DNA of 64,000 nt from Gordonia jacobaea (GCF_001186365.1 NZ_LDTZ01000022.1:115017-179016), one strand, 5' to 3'; positions 47,458 through 59,698 are shown, counted from the stretch's first letter. The notes: a model not told the origin generated them from the sequence alone. Made by a program: numbers and translations.

Positions 47458-48426
47458 ATGGGGTCAGAGCGCACCGATGTGGAGTTCACGTCCGACGGCG
47501 TCGTCATCCGAGCTTGGCTCTATCGACCAAATGTGCCGAATCCGCCGATCATCGTGATGGCGCATGGCCTCGGCGGCGTCAAGACCATGAGGCTCGACGC
47601 CTTCGCCGAGCGTTTCGCCGACGCGGGGTACGCATGCCTTGTCTTCGACTACCGACACTTCGGCGACAGCGACGGCGAGCCGAGGCAGCTGCTGTCGGTG
47701 CACAGACAACTCGCCGACTACGACGCCGCGATCACCTACGCGAAGTCGCTCGACGGGGTCGACGCTGCTCGGGTCGTCGTGTGGGTATCGTCGTTCTCCG
47801 GCGGACACGCGCTGACGTTGGCGTCGCGCCATCCCGGGCTCGCCGCGGCGATTTCGCAGTGCCCGTTCACCAGCGGTATCGCGTCCCTGACCGCACTCGA
47901 CCCGATCTCGTCGGCAAAGGTCACGGCGCGCGCAATCGCCGACCTTGCGTCGAGTGCGGTGGGTCGCGACCCGGTGACGGTGGGGCTGACCGGACACGGT
48001 CACGACGCCGCGCTGATGACCGCACCGGACGCCGAGTCGGGCTACCTGTCGTTGGTGCCCGACGGGGCGTCGTTCTCCGATCGTGTCACCGCGCGCACCG
48101 GTCTCGCGATTCCGCTCTACTCGCCTGCGCGGAAGGCATCGCGTATCAGCATCCCTACATTCGTCGCGATCTGCGAGACCGACAGTGTCGCCCCATCCGG
48201 TCCGACAATGCGTGCGGTACAAAGCAATCCGCACATCACAGCGAAGATCTACCCGTACGGACACTTCGATATCTACGTCGGTGACGCCTTCGAGGACGTC
48301 GTCGCCGACGAGGTGGGATTCTTGCGCGACGTCGTACCCGTCAACCCTCAGCGAGCGAGCGCGGCCGACGCTCACGCCGGGCGGTCACCGATCTCGAGTC
48401 CCGCCAGCGACGAGGTGCCGTCGTAG
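47458..48426 (+). CDS. Alpha/beta hydrolase
   Basis: 322 residues. Oxyanion region IIVMAHGLGGVKTM, nucleophile elbow VSSFSGGHA (Ser in SFSGG), and a late His in YPYGHFDIY. No signal peptide, so cytoplasmic. GAGGGG precedes the ATG at 47458. The last 55 bp overlap the opposite-strand tocopherol-cyclase-like gene, so the tail after the final His may be a random extension. Confidence 0.85.
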   Translation: MGSERTDVEFTSDGVVIRAWLYRPNVPNPPIIVMAHGLGGVKTMRLDAFAERFADAGYACLVFDYRHFGDSDGEPRQLLSVHRQLADYDAAITYAKSLDGVDAARVVVWVSSFSGGHALTLASRHPGLAAAISQCPFTSGIASLTALDPISSAKVTARAIADLASSAVGRDPVTVGLTGHGHDAALMTAPDAESGYLSLVPDGASFSDRVTARTGLAIPLYSPARKASRISIPTFVAICETDSVAPSGPTMRAVQSNPHITAKIYPYGHFDIYVGDAFEDVVADEVGFLRDVVPVNPQRASAADAHAGRSPISSPASDEVPS

Positions 48427-49370
48427 ATGACGCGACCCCATTCCCGCACGGTGCAGCGCAGGGTCCCGTCGAGGAATTCGTAATCGGTGTCCACGTTGCG
48501 CCGCTCGTGCGGTATCGGCACCGGCAGCACGGGCGGTTCTCCGACACCGTGGCCGTCGAGTTCGATGGCGAATCGCACTGTGCGCGCGGTGATGTGCCAG
48601 TGCCAGGTGTTCCGGTCGAAGTGGTAGCTGGTCAGTGCGGGCGGGGTGATGCGCAGCACCCGAAAGCCGATGCGCACGACCACTCCGGTGACTTCCTGCT
48701 TCACCGGGCCGAGTTCGAGTAGCCCACCGGAGAACGCGACGCACACGTCGTCGTCGCCGAAGTCATGCGCCTCGCCCCACCACCACCGCTGCGGGAAACC
48801 GGCACCCCAGTTGCGTTCGCAGTAGAGCCGGGCGTCGTCGAACCGCCAGTCCACGCCGGGTCCGGTGACCGTTGCCGACGCCCGGCCGCCAAGACAGTAG
48901 GCGTGCCAGTACTGGTTGAGGAACGGGATCGAAGAGAACACCCCGCCGCCGCCGAACGCCTTCGGCCAGGGTCGGGTGTTGTCGACACGCAGGTCGACGG
49001 TGACGTCGTCGATGGTCAGAGCGACGCCGCCTCGATTGGCATCGAGGTAATTCCCCTGTTCCTGCGCGCGGACGGAGAACTCGCGAGGATCGGCCACCGC
49101 AGCACCGATCGCTGCCTGGCGCACGACGGCGCCGGGTTCGAGCACGATGGCCGCCGTCGACCAGTCCCCGGCGTCGTGGCGGTTGCAACTGCACAGTGCG
49201 ACCACTGCGCGGCCGGTTGCCCGGTCGGTCAGCCGCCAGAACCAGCCCTCCATCTCGGTGCCGTGGGACGGCAAGGGGTCGCCGTATGGGACATCGGCAC
49301 CGGTGCGGCGATAGAGCGCCACGAGTTCGCGGAGCGGCCAGTCGAGGGGGCGCATACCCGAGTGTGGCAT
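48372..49370 (-). CDS. Tocopherol cyclase-family protein
   Basis: 332 residues from ATG 49370 (ATG 49355 is also possible). Motifs: EMEGWFWRLTD near the N-terminus and ERNWGAGFPQRWWWGEAHDF in the middle, both characteristic of the tocopherol cyclase-like family. Bacterial members are of unknown substrate; actinobacteria do not make tocopherol. A role in lipid or terpenoid modification is only inferred. The 3' end overlaps the hydrolase by 55 bp, which is unusual but both frames have good codon bias. Confidence 0.75.
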   Translation of the reverse strand: MPHSGMRPLDWPLRELVALYRRTGADVPYGDPLPSHGTEMEGWFWRLTDRATGRAVVALCSCNRHDAGDWSTAAIVLEPGAVVRQAAIGAAVADPREFSVRAQEQGNYLDANRGGVALTIDDVTVDLRVDNTRPWPKAFGGGGVFSSIPFLNQYWHAYCLGGRASATVTGPGVDWRFDDARLYCERNWGAGFPQRWWWGEAHDFGDDDVCVAFSGGLLELGPVKQEVTGVVVRIGFRVLRITPPALTSYHFDRNTWHWHITARTVRFAIELDGHGVGEPPVLPVPIPHERRNVDTDYEFLDGTLRCTVREWGRVIYDGTSSLAGLEIGDRPA

Positions 49371-49414
49371 CCGGGCGGGATCTGCATGCGAGTCCTGCGT
49401 GATGTCGCGTCGAG

Positions 49415-49948
49415 TCACTTCGGGCAGGTGTGCGTCGCCACGGCACCACCCGCGAGCGTTCCGATCGGCCCGACAGTCGGCGGCGAGAGGCACTGCATCA
49501 CGCCGCCGAGCGTCGGGGTGAGGGTGCGCGGGTCGAATTGGAATGTCCAACGCAGGTGCAGATCCGGCGACGGTCGTCGACCGGGGTACATGCCGAACGC
49601 CTCGGGAAGCGTCGAACCGGGTCCGCGCCCGACGAAGGCATAGCGCCGAGTGCCGGGGGCACCCTGATTTGCACTGTGGAGCTTGCGTAACACCGTGAAG
49701 AAGTACGGGGCGCTGCCCGGACTGTCCTGACGGTAGATCCCCGCGAACTCGTAGACCTGGACGCCCGTGGCGAACAGTGCCTGGTAGGGCAGGTTCGCCA
49801 CGTCGTTGACGATCGATACGTTTGTCGGTGCGGCGTCGGCGTGGGTGCTTTGCGTGAACGTCACGCCGCCGGCCACCGCCACGGCGACCAGCGCCGTTGT
49901 GACACGGGTGCCGAGAACCTTGCAGCCGGTACGGCGAGCCGAACCCAT
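49415..49948 (-). CDS. Small exported protein, family unrecognised (paralog A)
   Basis: 177 residues. GGAGG lies before the ATG at 49948. A twin-arginine-like RRTGCKVLGTRV precedes a hydrophobic signal (ALVAVAVAGGVTF). The mature core reads YQALFATGVQVYEFAG, PYFFTVLRKLHSANQG, RYAFVGRGPGSTLPEAF, ending in TCPK. It shares this layout with the next gene upstream (50104-50643). No known domain is recognised. Two cysteines (QCLSPP, TCPK) may form a disulfide. Confidence 0.75.
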   Translation of the reverse strand: MGSARRTGCKVLGTRVTTALVAVAVAGGVTFTQSTHADAAPTNVSIVNDVANLPYQALFATGVQVYEFAGIYRQDSPGSAPYFFTVLRKLHSANQGAPGTRRYAFVGRGPGSTLPEAFGMYPGRRPSPDLHLRWTFQFDPRTLTPTLGGVMQCLSPPTVGPIGTLAGGAVATHTCPK

Positions 49949-50103
49949 GCTGACCTCCGATGGTCGACGCCCCGACAGACCTCCCTCTCGCTCCAGAGTG
50001 TCGACGGTCGACGGGTGTGTCATCCCACGCGACTCAATGAAACGAACCTGTTATCGGCGACAAGGGCCTAGCTGACCATCGGTGGCCTTTCGGTCACAGT
50101 GGC

Positions 50104-50643
50104 TCAGCCGCCGCAACGATTTCCGAGGATCGCGGCGCCGCCCGTCAGCGGTCCGATGGGGCCGGAGATGAGCTTCGGGCACGGCAGGGGGTGCGGGTCG
50201 TAGCTCAGTGGCTGCAGCGTCCGAGGATCGACCCGGAAGTAGAAGTTGCCGACGTTGTGCGGCTCGGGGCGCAGGCGCGAGTAGAGGGCGAACACCTCCG
50301 GCAGCTGTGTGCCGGGACCGAGTCCGACGAACCCGTATCGCAGGCTCCCCGGCTTGCCATCGCGTGGGTTGTTCAGCTTCCGGAGCACGGTGTAGTAGTA
50401 ACGCGGTGTGATTCCGGTTGAATCGGACGTGCCGCGAACCGTCGTCGCATACTCGTATACCTGCACGCCCGCGCCGAAGAGTGCCTGGTAGGTCAGGTCG
50501 CCGAGTTGGTCGACCTGGTGGATGCCGGGTTGTGTCGGCGCGGCGTGCGCGCTGGGTGCTGTTGCTACCGCCGCGCCGCTCGCGATGGTTGCCGCGGCGA
50601 GTGCGGCGACGACGCCGCGACGAATACGTGAAGCTGTGACCAT
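50104..50643 (-). CDS. Small exported protein, family unrecognised (paralog B)
   Basis: 179 residues. Signal peptide ending near APSAHAAP. The core YQALFGAGVQVYEYATT, RYYYTVLRKLNNPRDGKPG, RYGFVGLGPGTQLPEVF and a C-terminal cysteine pair match paralog A. CGGAGATT precedes the ATG. Tandem duplication with divergence only in signal and linker suggests a small secreted family. Function unknown. I find no partner gene. Confidence 0.75.
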   Translation of the reverse strand: MVTASRIRRGVVAALAAATIASGAAVATAPSAHAAPTQPGIHQVDQLGDLTYQALFGAGVQVYEYATTVRGTSDSTGITPRYYYTVLRKLNNPRDGKPGSLRYGFVGLGPGTQLPEVFALYSRLRPEPHNVGNFYFRVDPRTLQPLSYDPHPLPCPKLISGPIGPLTGGAAILGNRCGG

Positions 50644-50779
50644 GAGAATCTCCGATGCCGAGTGTGCTGGACGAACCCCTGTATTAGGGGATTCGTAGCG
50701 GCGTCGAAAATCGTTAGCCTGCGTAATTCAATGAGACGACGGCGGAGGCCTCGGTGTCGATAAATCCCATTCGAAGTGC

Positions 50780-51124
50780 TCAGTCACCCACCCGGCTCCA
50801 GAATTTCCCCTCAATTCCGTTGTCTCGCAGAAACTCCTCCAAATCGTCTGTGTATGTGAACCGATCCTTGATGGTCGGCAGCAGTTCGTCGTCGGATTCG
50901 AGGCCGAGTAGGTCCCGGAGCCGTGCGACCGCGTCGGACGAGAACTGCTTCTTGAACTCGTACTCGTAGGCACCGAAGAATTGCTCGACGCCGCCGCCGA
51001 GGTCGTGGCCTTCGATCATGAGTCCACCGTCGTCGGTGAGCCGGACGACTCGCAGCATGGTGCCCTTGCTGTCGTGGACGTTGGTGATGACCACACTGTT
51101 CGGGGGTTGGGGTCCTGGGTTCAT
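50780..51124 (-). CDS. Hypothetical protein
   Basis: 114 residues from ATG 51124 with AAGG upstream; the longer ORF to 51214 would run through AT-rich DNA. It is mainly helical in the second half (YEYEFKKQFSSDAVARLRDLLGLESDDELL) with a short beta-strand region at the start. No signal peptide or motif. Family not recognised. Confidence 0.6.
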   Translation of the reverse strand: MNPGPQPPNSVVITNVHDSKGTMLRVVRLTDDGGLMIEGHDLGGGVEQFFGAYEYEFKKQFSSDAVARLRDLLGLESDDELLPTIKDRFTYTDDLEEFLRDNGIEGKFWSRVGD

Positions 51125-51545
51125 CTGCCGCCTTGCGGTCGAGAGGGATTCAGGATGGGACTTCGCGGGAGAGTGGGGCCTCGGAAGGACTTTTCTCGAT
51201 TCCGAGAATAGCACTTATCGCAAGTGTGCGTAAAGCGTCCGACCGCGACGCTGACCTGTTGAACATGAGACGACGGGCCAGTCTTCTGGGTGCCCGGCAT
51301 GCCCGGGCGGTGCGCGGCGTGAGGGCTGATGTCGGCGGCTGTCAGTGCAGCCACCTGATCTGTGTGCAGCCACCTTCGGCAGTGCAGAAGGTAGCTCTGC
51401 ACGGATGAGGTAGCTGCGCGTCGAGTCGGTGGCTCTTAGACCAGTTGGTGTGCGGCTCGGGCTAGTTCGACGGCTTGTCGGCCCGTCGTCGGGTGCTTCG
51501 GGATCGTGGTCGCCGCGCTTTACGCTCGGCGGGCGCGCGCCACGC
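51125..51545. repeat. Gene-free interval with short repeats and a hairpin
   Basis: No supportable gene in 420 bp. GTGCAGCCACCT is repeated at 51345-51356 and 51364-51375. The second copy can fold against AAGGTAGCTCTGCAC (51388-51402) into an imperfect hairpin. The stretch 51200-51240 is AT-richer and promoter-like. Otherwise I see nothing in it. Confidence 0.4.
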
Positions 51546-54204
<2,659 letters not shown>

Positions 54205-54295
54205 ACGCGGCTCGTTCTGGTAGACGCGGCCGGTACACCAGGCGCGTTTGCACGTTCGGGCGGCGTTTGGCGGCGGGCTCGGGCGGACAACACCC

Positions 54296-54640
54296 TCAGT
54301 CGCGCCGGTTCTCGACCTCGGCGTTCTGCAGTGCGACCGCGCGCGCGAGTCGTGCGTAGCGGATCTCCAGCTCGCGAAACCTGAGATACGTTGCGACAGT
54401 GGTGAATGCGAACGCGATCACCAGGCAGTAGAGCACCAGGTCGGTGCCGCGGCCGACGCCGACCCAGCCCGCGACAGTCGTCAGATCGTTGGGGCGGAAC
54501 ATCGCGTAGACGCCGAACACCACGAACGCGACGAACAGAAGCTTCACTCCCGCAGACGATCTCGCGTTGCCACGGTTGGTGACGAAGAACCACACGAGTC
54601 CGAGGGCCGCGAGCAGGAGCAGTATCTGGATGACGATCAT
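54296..54640 (-). CDS. DUF2304-domain membrane protein
   Basis: 114 residues, three hydrophobic segments (MIVIQILLLLAALGLVWFFV, then two more), ending with a basic/acidic helix ELEIRYARLARAVALQNAEV. DUF2304 proteins are commonly found beside GT2 polyprenyl-linked sugar transferases. It starts 2 bp after the stop of the GT2 gene; GAGGAG is inside that gene. The two are surely co-translated. Confidence 0.85.
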   Translation of the reverse strand: MIVIQILLLLAALGLVWFFVTNRGNARSSAGVKLLFVAFVVFGVYAMFRPNDLTTVAGWVGVGRGTDLVLYCLVIAFAFTTVATYLRFRELEIRYARLARAVALQNAEVENRRD

Positions 54641-54642
54641 GG

Positions 54643-55374
54643 CTATCTCCTCATGCGCCCGTGCAGTAGACCGTCGGCGACGATGTTGACGCCGTTGATC
54701 AGCGACTGCCCCTTGGCGCGCGAGTAGTCGGTGTAGAGGATGGTGACCGGCTGCTCCGCGACCCGCCAGTGATGGTGGTCGATGAGCGCGACGAACTCCG
54801 ACGCGTGGCTCATGCCGGCCATCAGCAGATCGAGCTGGTCGGCGACGGTCTTGTTGAACGCGCGTAGGCCGTTGTGGGCGTCGGAGAGTCCGAGTCTGCG
54901 CGTGCGCGGACTCAGGAAGACGACGGTCCGCAGCACGATCCGACGCAGCAGTGGCACCGACTCGCTCCGGCCGTCGGCGAATCGGGTGCCGACGATGATG
55001 TCGACGGGTTCGGTGCGGAGTCGGTCGATCATCGCGACGACGTCGTCGACGCGGTGCTGGCCGTCGGCGTCGAAGGTGACGAAGTACTGGGCGTCGCGCC
55101 GCGCTCGCGCATATTCGACGCCGGTCTGGATCGCCGCGCCCTGCCCGAGATTGACCGGATGGCGCACGAGATGGATGCTGCCGGTCTGCGTGCGCGCGAC
55201 GTCGGCTGCTGCCGATCGGATCTGAGCGACCGAGTCGTCGGAGCTGCCGTCGTCGACGCAGACGATGTTCGGAAAGGTTTTCGAGGCGTCGACCAGGACG
55301 TCTCTGATCACCTCGCCCTCGTTGTAGACGGGGATCACCAACCACACGTCGTCGTTGGTGGGGCGTTCCGTCAT
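54643..55374 (-). CDS. Family 2 glycosyltransferase (DPM/polyprenyl-phosphate type)
   Basis: 243 residues. GT-A fold: VIPVYNEGEVI, nucleotide-binding IVCVDDGSSDDS, metal DXD as FDADGQHR. It lacks membrane segments, resembling the DPM1/GtrB catalytic domain that makes polyprenyl-phosphate sugars. The adjacent DUF2304 gene supplies the membrane part. ATG at 55374, preceded by TAGGGT with a 7-nt gap (leaderless). Divergent from another GT2 gene, 82 bp apart. Confidence 0.9.
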   Translation of the reverse strand: MTERPTNDDVWLVIPVYNEGEVIRDVLVDASKTFPNIVCVDDGSSDDSVAQIRSAAADVARTQTGSIHLVRHPVNLGQGAAIQTGVEYARARRDAQYFVTFDADGQHRVDDVVAMIDRLRTEPVDIIVGTRFADGRSESVPLLRRIVLRTVVFLSPRTRRLGLSDAHNGLRAFNKTVADQLDLLMAGMSHASEFVALIDHHHWRVAEQPVTILYTDYSRAKGQSLINGVNIVADGLLHGRMRR

Positions 55375-55456
55375 GGGGGTAACCCTATCGGAGCAGGTGC
55401 GGGGCACTTCGGACGTGCCCGGAAGGCGTGGGCGCGTCAACGTCTACCCTGATCGG

Positions 55457-56305
55457 GTGCCTATCGACGTCATGATGCCCTTCTACGGCGACGTCGAGCA
55501 GTTCAAGCAGGCGGCCACCAGCGTTCTCGAGCAGTCGGACCCCGACTTCCGGCTCGTCGTCGTCGACGATGGTTATCCGAGCGATGAGCCCCGCGAATGG
55601 CTGGCCGGCCTCGGAGACGCTCGCGTCCACTACGAACGCAACGCGCACAACCTCGGCGTGAACGGCAATTTTCGACGCTGCGTCGACCTCGTCACCGCCG
55701 ACCGGTACGTCGTGATGGGCTGTGACGACGTGATGCTGCCCGGGTACCTCAAGGGTGTCCGTGCGCTGGCCGACGCACATCCCGATGCCGCGGTGATCGC
55801 GCCGGGCGTCGAGGTGATCGACGCGGACGATCATGTGGTGCGCCCGCTCGGGGATCGGATCAAGTCGGTGCTCGCGCCGTCGTCTGCGACGGTCCTGCGC
55901 GGCGAGGCGATGGCCACCAGCCTCTATCGCGGCAACTGGACCTACTTCCCTTCACTGCTGTGGCGCACCGATGCCGTGCGGACGGTCGGATTCAGGGAGG
56001 GACTCGACGTCGTCCTCGACCTCGCGCTCCTCGTCGACCTCGCCTTCGCGGGGGAGGCGCTCGCCTACGACCCGCGCGTGCTGTTCCGGTACCGCCGCCA
56101 CGACGCGTCGGTCAGCTCGGTGCAGGCGGTCGACGGTCGACGCTTCGCCGAGGAGAACGCCTTCTTCGACGGCGAGGCACAACGATGTGCAGCGCGCGGA
56201 TGGACGCGTGCGGCGCGGGCGGCACGGCTGCATGCGACGTCGCGGTTGCACCACAGCATGGCGCGGATCGCGGGCGCGGCGTCGAAAATCCGCCGCACGA
56301 ATTGA
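55457..56305 (+). CDS. Family 2 glycosyltransferase
   Basis: 282 residues. GT-A start IDVMMPFYGDVEQFKQA, then FRLVVVDDGYPSDEP and the DXD-like MGCDDVML, with LFRYRRHDASVS near the end. Likely acts on rhamnose- or galactose-containing glycans given the rml and galE neighbours. GTG preceded by TACCCT (55445-55450) with a 6-nt gap. Ends 15 bp from the opposing flippase stop. Confidence 0.88.
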   Translation: MPIDVMMPFYGDVEQFKQAATSVLEQSDPDFRLVVVDDGYPSDEPREWLAGLGDARVHYERNAHNLGVNGNFRRCVDLVTADRYVVMGCDDVMLPGYLKGVRALADAHPDAAVIAPGVEVIDADDHVVRPLGDRIKSVLAPSSATVLRGEAMATSLYRGNWTYFPSLLWRTDAVRTVGFREGLDVVLDLALLVDLAFAGEALAYDPRVLFRYRRHDASVSSVQAVDGRRFAEENAFFDGEAQRCAARGWTRAARAARLHATSRLHHSMARIAGAASKIRRTN

Positions 56306-56320
56306 CGTCGCACGAATTGA

Positions 56321-57631
56321 TTACGTCGAGAACGTAGCGAGCCGGCCCAGGTGCACGCCCGCCCCCACGAGCGGCCCGACGACCAAGGAGAGCGCGACGC
56401 GGTCGGTCACCTCGAGCGGCACGGTCAGCAGCGCGGCGCAGGCGATCGCGGCAACCCACCAGCCTGCCGCGTACCACCGGTGTGCTCCGACAGACAGCGT
56501 TGCCGCACCGGTCACGGTCAGCAGTCCCAGGGCGGTGGCGCCGACCATGAACAACGCGATGGTGCCGCCGCCGAGCGTGAAGTCGGCGCCGAAGATATGT
56601 GTGAGCAGCCAGGAGCCGATCGCCCAGGCCGCGACCGCGCCGATCGCACCGACCACGACGACCGCGGCCAGCGGCACGGCGAGCGAACGCAGCAACGCGT
56701 CGCGCGCTGCGACGAACCGGGTGATCAGCACCCCTTGAAAGCTGTTGAGCGGCACCAGTAGTGGGGCTCTGGTCAGAGTGACCGCCAGGATGACAGCTCC
56801 CACGACGCGTGAATCGTCGTCGGCGCGCGCGGTGATGTTGATCAGCACCGGGAAGCCCATCACCACCACCGCCGACGCCAGCGCGGCCGCCATCGCGGTG
56901 AGAGTGTTGCCCGCGAGGCGTCGGTCGTCGACGTCGCCGGGCAGTCCGACGGCGCGTCGGGCTGTCGACGACGTCGCGAGCACCACGATCCACGACACCG
57001 AGCCGACCACCGTGATCACCAGATACGCCAGCACGCCCCAGCCGAAAGCGACTGCGATGCCCGCGCCGACCAGTCGGATCAGCGCGTCGACGCTCAGCAG
57101 GACGGCGAACGGCGACCACGACAGCGACCCCGACAACGCGCCGCAGAGGTGCGCGTACACCGCGAAGCTCGCGACCCCGACGGCGAGCAGCACCACCGAC
57201 AGCGCACGGTACTGGTCGAAGACGTGGCCGCTCCACAGCGGCGACGTCGCCGCGACGATGACCGCGAGCGCCGCGCCGATACCGACGTTGACCAGCAGCG
57301 GTCGGCCGAGGCGTGTGGGTGTCTCCGAGGCGGCACTCACAAGCCTCTCCGAGGCGGCGCGGATGGTGCGCGTCGTCTCCTGGAGCTGCCCGTTCTGTGC
57401 GCCGGTGACTAGGCCGTACGCCGCCCAGAAGACCGCGAAGACGGCGTATCCCGTTGCGCCGAGCTGCCGCGCGGCGAGTAGCAGAACCAGGTAGCCCGAC
57501 GCCGCCGCGATGATCGTCGCGATCGTGACGCGCCCGACGGCGCTGCGTCCGCCAGAACTGTGTCCGCCAGAACTGCGCCCGCTCGCATCGTCGGATACCG
57601 CGGAGATCTCGGGATCAGGACCAGAAGTCAT
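56321..57631 (-). CDS. Polysaccharide/lipid flippase-like membrane protein
   Basis: 436 residues with 12 or so membrane segments. The N-terminus (VTIATIIAAASGYLVLLLAARQLGATGYAVFAVFWAAYGL) resembles Wzx/MATE-type flippases of the MOP superfamily. The first 30 residues are Ser/Gly-rich with GGHSSGG repeats. ATG at 57631; GTG at 57637 is possible. It is surrounded by glycosyltransferase genes, so it may export a lipid-linked saccharide. Confidence 0.82.
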   Translation of the reverse strand: MTSGPDPEISAVSDDASGRSSGGHSSGGRSAVGRVTIATIIAAASGYLVLLLAARQLGATGYAVFAVFWAAYGLVTGAQNGQLQETTRTIRAASERLVSAASETPTRLGRPLLVNVGIGAALAVIVAATSPLWSGHVFDQYRALSVVLLAVGVASFAVYAHLCGALSGSLSWSPFAVLLSVDALIRLVGAGIAVAFGWGVLAYLVITVVGSVSWIVVLATSSTARRAVGLPGDVDDRRLAGNTLTAMAAALASAVVVMGFPVLINITARADDDSRVVGAVILAVTLTRAPLLVPLNSFQGVLITRFVAARDALLRSLAVPLAAVVVVGAIGAVAAWAIGSWLLTHIFGADFTLGGGTIALFMVGATALGLLTVTGAATLSVGAHRWYAAGWWVAAIACAALLTVPLEVTDRVALSLVVGPLVGAGVHLGRLATFST

Positions 57632-57652
57632 CGACACACCGATGTGCCGGCG

Positions 57653-59008
57653 TCAGGACGGTTCGGGAAACGCGGGAAGCTCCGGGGTGAACAGCCAGGC
57701 CTGCCAGAGGTCGTTCAGCGGGGCGTCGGAATAGTTCGCGGCGAGCGCGATGAAGTCCTCGGTGCTGGCGGTTCCGTAGCGGTACTTGTCGGTCCAGCGA
57801 CGCAGGAGCGCGAAGAAGTTGCCGTCACCGATGCGAAGACGTAAGGCGTGCAACGTGATTGCGCCACGTTTGTAGACCCAGTCGTCGAACATCTTGCGCG
57901 GTCCGGGATCGACGAGCGTTACCCGGACAGGGTGGGCGGCCAGCTTGGCGTAGTAGTGTCGCGCCCATTCGTCGGCGCTTCGCCCGCCCGATCGTTGGCT
58001 CCACAGCCACTCGGAGTAGCAGGCGAATCCTTCGTGGAGCCAGATGTCGTGCCACTGTTCGAGTGTCACCGAATTGCCGAACCACTGATGGGCGAGTTCG
58101 TGGGCGATCAGCCTCTCGGCGTCGCGGCTGCCGTCGCAGTGATTGGCCCCGAATGTGCTGAAACTCTGTGCCTCGATGGGGATTTCGAGCGAATCGTCGG
58201 TCACCACGACGGTGTACTTGGCAAACGGGTAGGGGCCGAACATCTCGGTGAACGCCTCGACCATCTCCAACTGTTTGCCGAAGTCGACGCGGAAGTTCTC
58301 TCTTAGTCGTGACGGCAGGATCGCTTCTACCGGAACGGGTTTGGACGCCAATCGAATGTGCTCGTACGGTCCGATCTGGATCGATGCCAGATAGGTCGAC
58401 ATCGGTTCGATCTGCTCGTAGACCCACGTCGTCTGTGCTGCGCGTACCCGCTTGGACGCGAGTACGCCGTTCGCCAGCGCGTAGTACGGGCTGTCGGTGG
58501 TGATCGAAATGCGGTAGGGCGCCTTGGCGCTCGGGTGGTCGTCGCAGGGAAACCACGACGCCGCGCCGTTGGGTTGGTTGGCACACAACGAGCCGTCGGT
58601 CAGTTCTTCCCATCCGACAGTGCCCCACGGGCCGCGGATGGGTCGAGGGGTGCCGCTGTAACGGATGACGATCGTCATGGCTCCGCCCGGCGGGATGGGC
58701 GAGTCGGGGGTGATGAACAGCTTGCGCTGGCGGTGGCTGTACCTGGCCCGCCTGTCGTTGACGGTGACCTTGCTGACGTTGAGCGTCGACGCCATGTCGA
58801 GGCTGAAACGTGCCAATTCCACATACGATGTCGCGGTCAGCGTCGCGGTGCCTTCGAGGCGGTTGCTGGCGACCTTGTACTCGAGGTCGAGGTCGTATCG
58901 GGAGATGCGATAACCGAGATTGCCATTGTCTGGAAGGTAGGGGTCGACGCTGTCGGTCGGTGTACCGAGAACAGGTTGCCGTGAGTTCTTCCCCGACTTA
59001 CCCGGCAC
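57653..59008 (-). CDS. M1-family zinc metallopeptidase, short form
   Basis: 451 residues. Zinc site HELAHQWFGNSV, with the third ligand Glu 18 residues on in WLHEGFA. The substrate-binding strand corresponding to GAMEN reads EAQSFSTFG, so the exopeptidase motif is altered. It lacks the C-terminal ERAP1-like domain, so it is about half the usual length. No signal peptide. GTG at 59008, AGGAG upstream. Its role is probably cytoplasmic peptide degradation. Confidence 0.9.
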   Translation of the reverse strand: MPGKSGKNSRQPVLGTPTDSVDPYLPDNGNLGYRISRYDLDLEYKVASNRLEGTATLTATSYVELARFSLDMASTLNVSKVTVNDRRARYSHRQRKLFITPDSPIPPGGAMTIVIRYSGTPRPIRGPWGTVGWEELTDGSLCANQPNGAASWFPCDDHPSAKAPYRISITTDSPYYALANGVLASKRVRAAQTTWVYEQIEPMSTYLASIQIGPYEHIRLASKPVPVEAILPSRLRENFRVDFGKQLEMVEAFTEMFGPYPFAKYTVVVTDDSLEIPIEAQSFSTFGANHCDGSRDAERLIAHELAHQWFGNSVTLEQWHDIWLHEGFACYSEWLWSQRSGGRSADEWARHYYAKLAAHPVRVTLVDPGPRKMFDDWVYKRGAITLHALRLRIGDGNFFALLRRWTDKYRYGTASTEDFIALAANYSDAPLNDLWQAWLFTPELPAFPEPS

Positions 59009-59261
59009 GCAACGACTCCTGTCTCTGGCTCTACTGGCTCACTCTTCGGCTCTGGCTACCGTCGCACTTCCCGAGCCTGTCCGGCTTGTCGGGAGTGGGC
59101 GTTTTCGGCGTCATTTTCTCGATCAGGACGCGAGAACTCACCCTACCCGTAGCGTTGCTTCTGTGAGGCGCGTCAGGTTGTAAACGGACTAGGGTCCGGT
59201 TAAATTCATGTTCGATACGTAAGGCAACAGGGGCGAACCACGTCCCGAGAAAGGTGACAGC

Positions 59262-59684
59262 ATGTACCCGATCCGTAGTCTCGGACTCTTCGCCGCGAGG
59301 GTGATTCTCGGCATCATCTTCATCGCGCACGGCTGGCAGAAGCTCCACACCTTCGGACTCGACGGAACCAAGGCCAGCTTCACCAAGATGGGTGCACCAT
59401 TTCCCGAGTTCTCGGCGTATTACGCGACCTGGGTCGAGTTGATCGGCGGCATCCTGCTGATCGTCGGCGTACTCCTGCCGCTCGTCTCCGTGCTGCTGAT
59501 CATCGACATGGTCGGCGCGATCTTCGTCGCACACATCGATCAGGGCTTCTGGGCATCCGACGGCGGTTACGAGTTCCCGCTCGCGCTCATCGCGGGTCTC
59601 CTGGCGGTCGGCTTCGCATCGGCGGGCGGTCTGGCCTTCGACACCCACGTGTTCCGACGACGACGCAATCGCGTGGCCGACTAG
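59262..59684 (+). CDS. DoxX-family membrane protein
   Basis: 140 residues, four membrane segments. The DoxX motif appears as VILGIIFIAHGWQKLHTFG, then PEFSAYYATWVELIGGILLIVG. In mycobacteria DoxX-family proteins associate with SodA and thiol homeostasis. GAAAGG precedes the ATG. A TTGTAA / GTTAAATT pair at 59170-59210 may be its promoter. It is followed by strong hairpins. Confidence 0.88.
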   Translation: MYPIRSLGLFAARVILGIIFIAHGWQKLHTFGLDGTKASFTKMGAPFPEFSAYYATWVELIGGILLIVGVLLPLVSVLLIIDMVGAIFVAHIDQGFWASDGGYEFPLALIAGLLAVGFASAGGLAFDTHVFRRRRNRVAD

Positions 59685-59698
59685 CGGCAAATGTGGTG

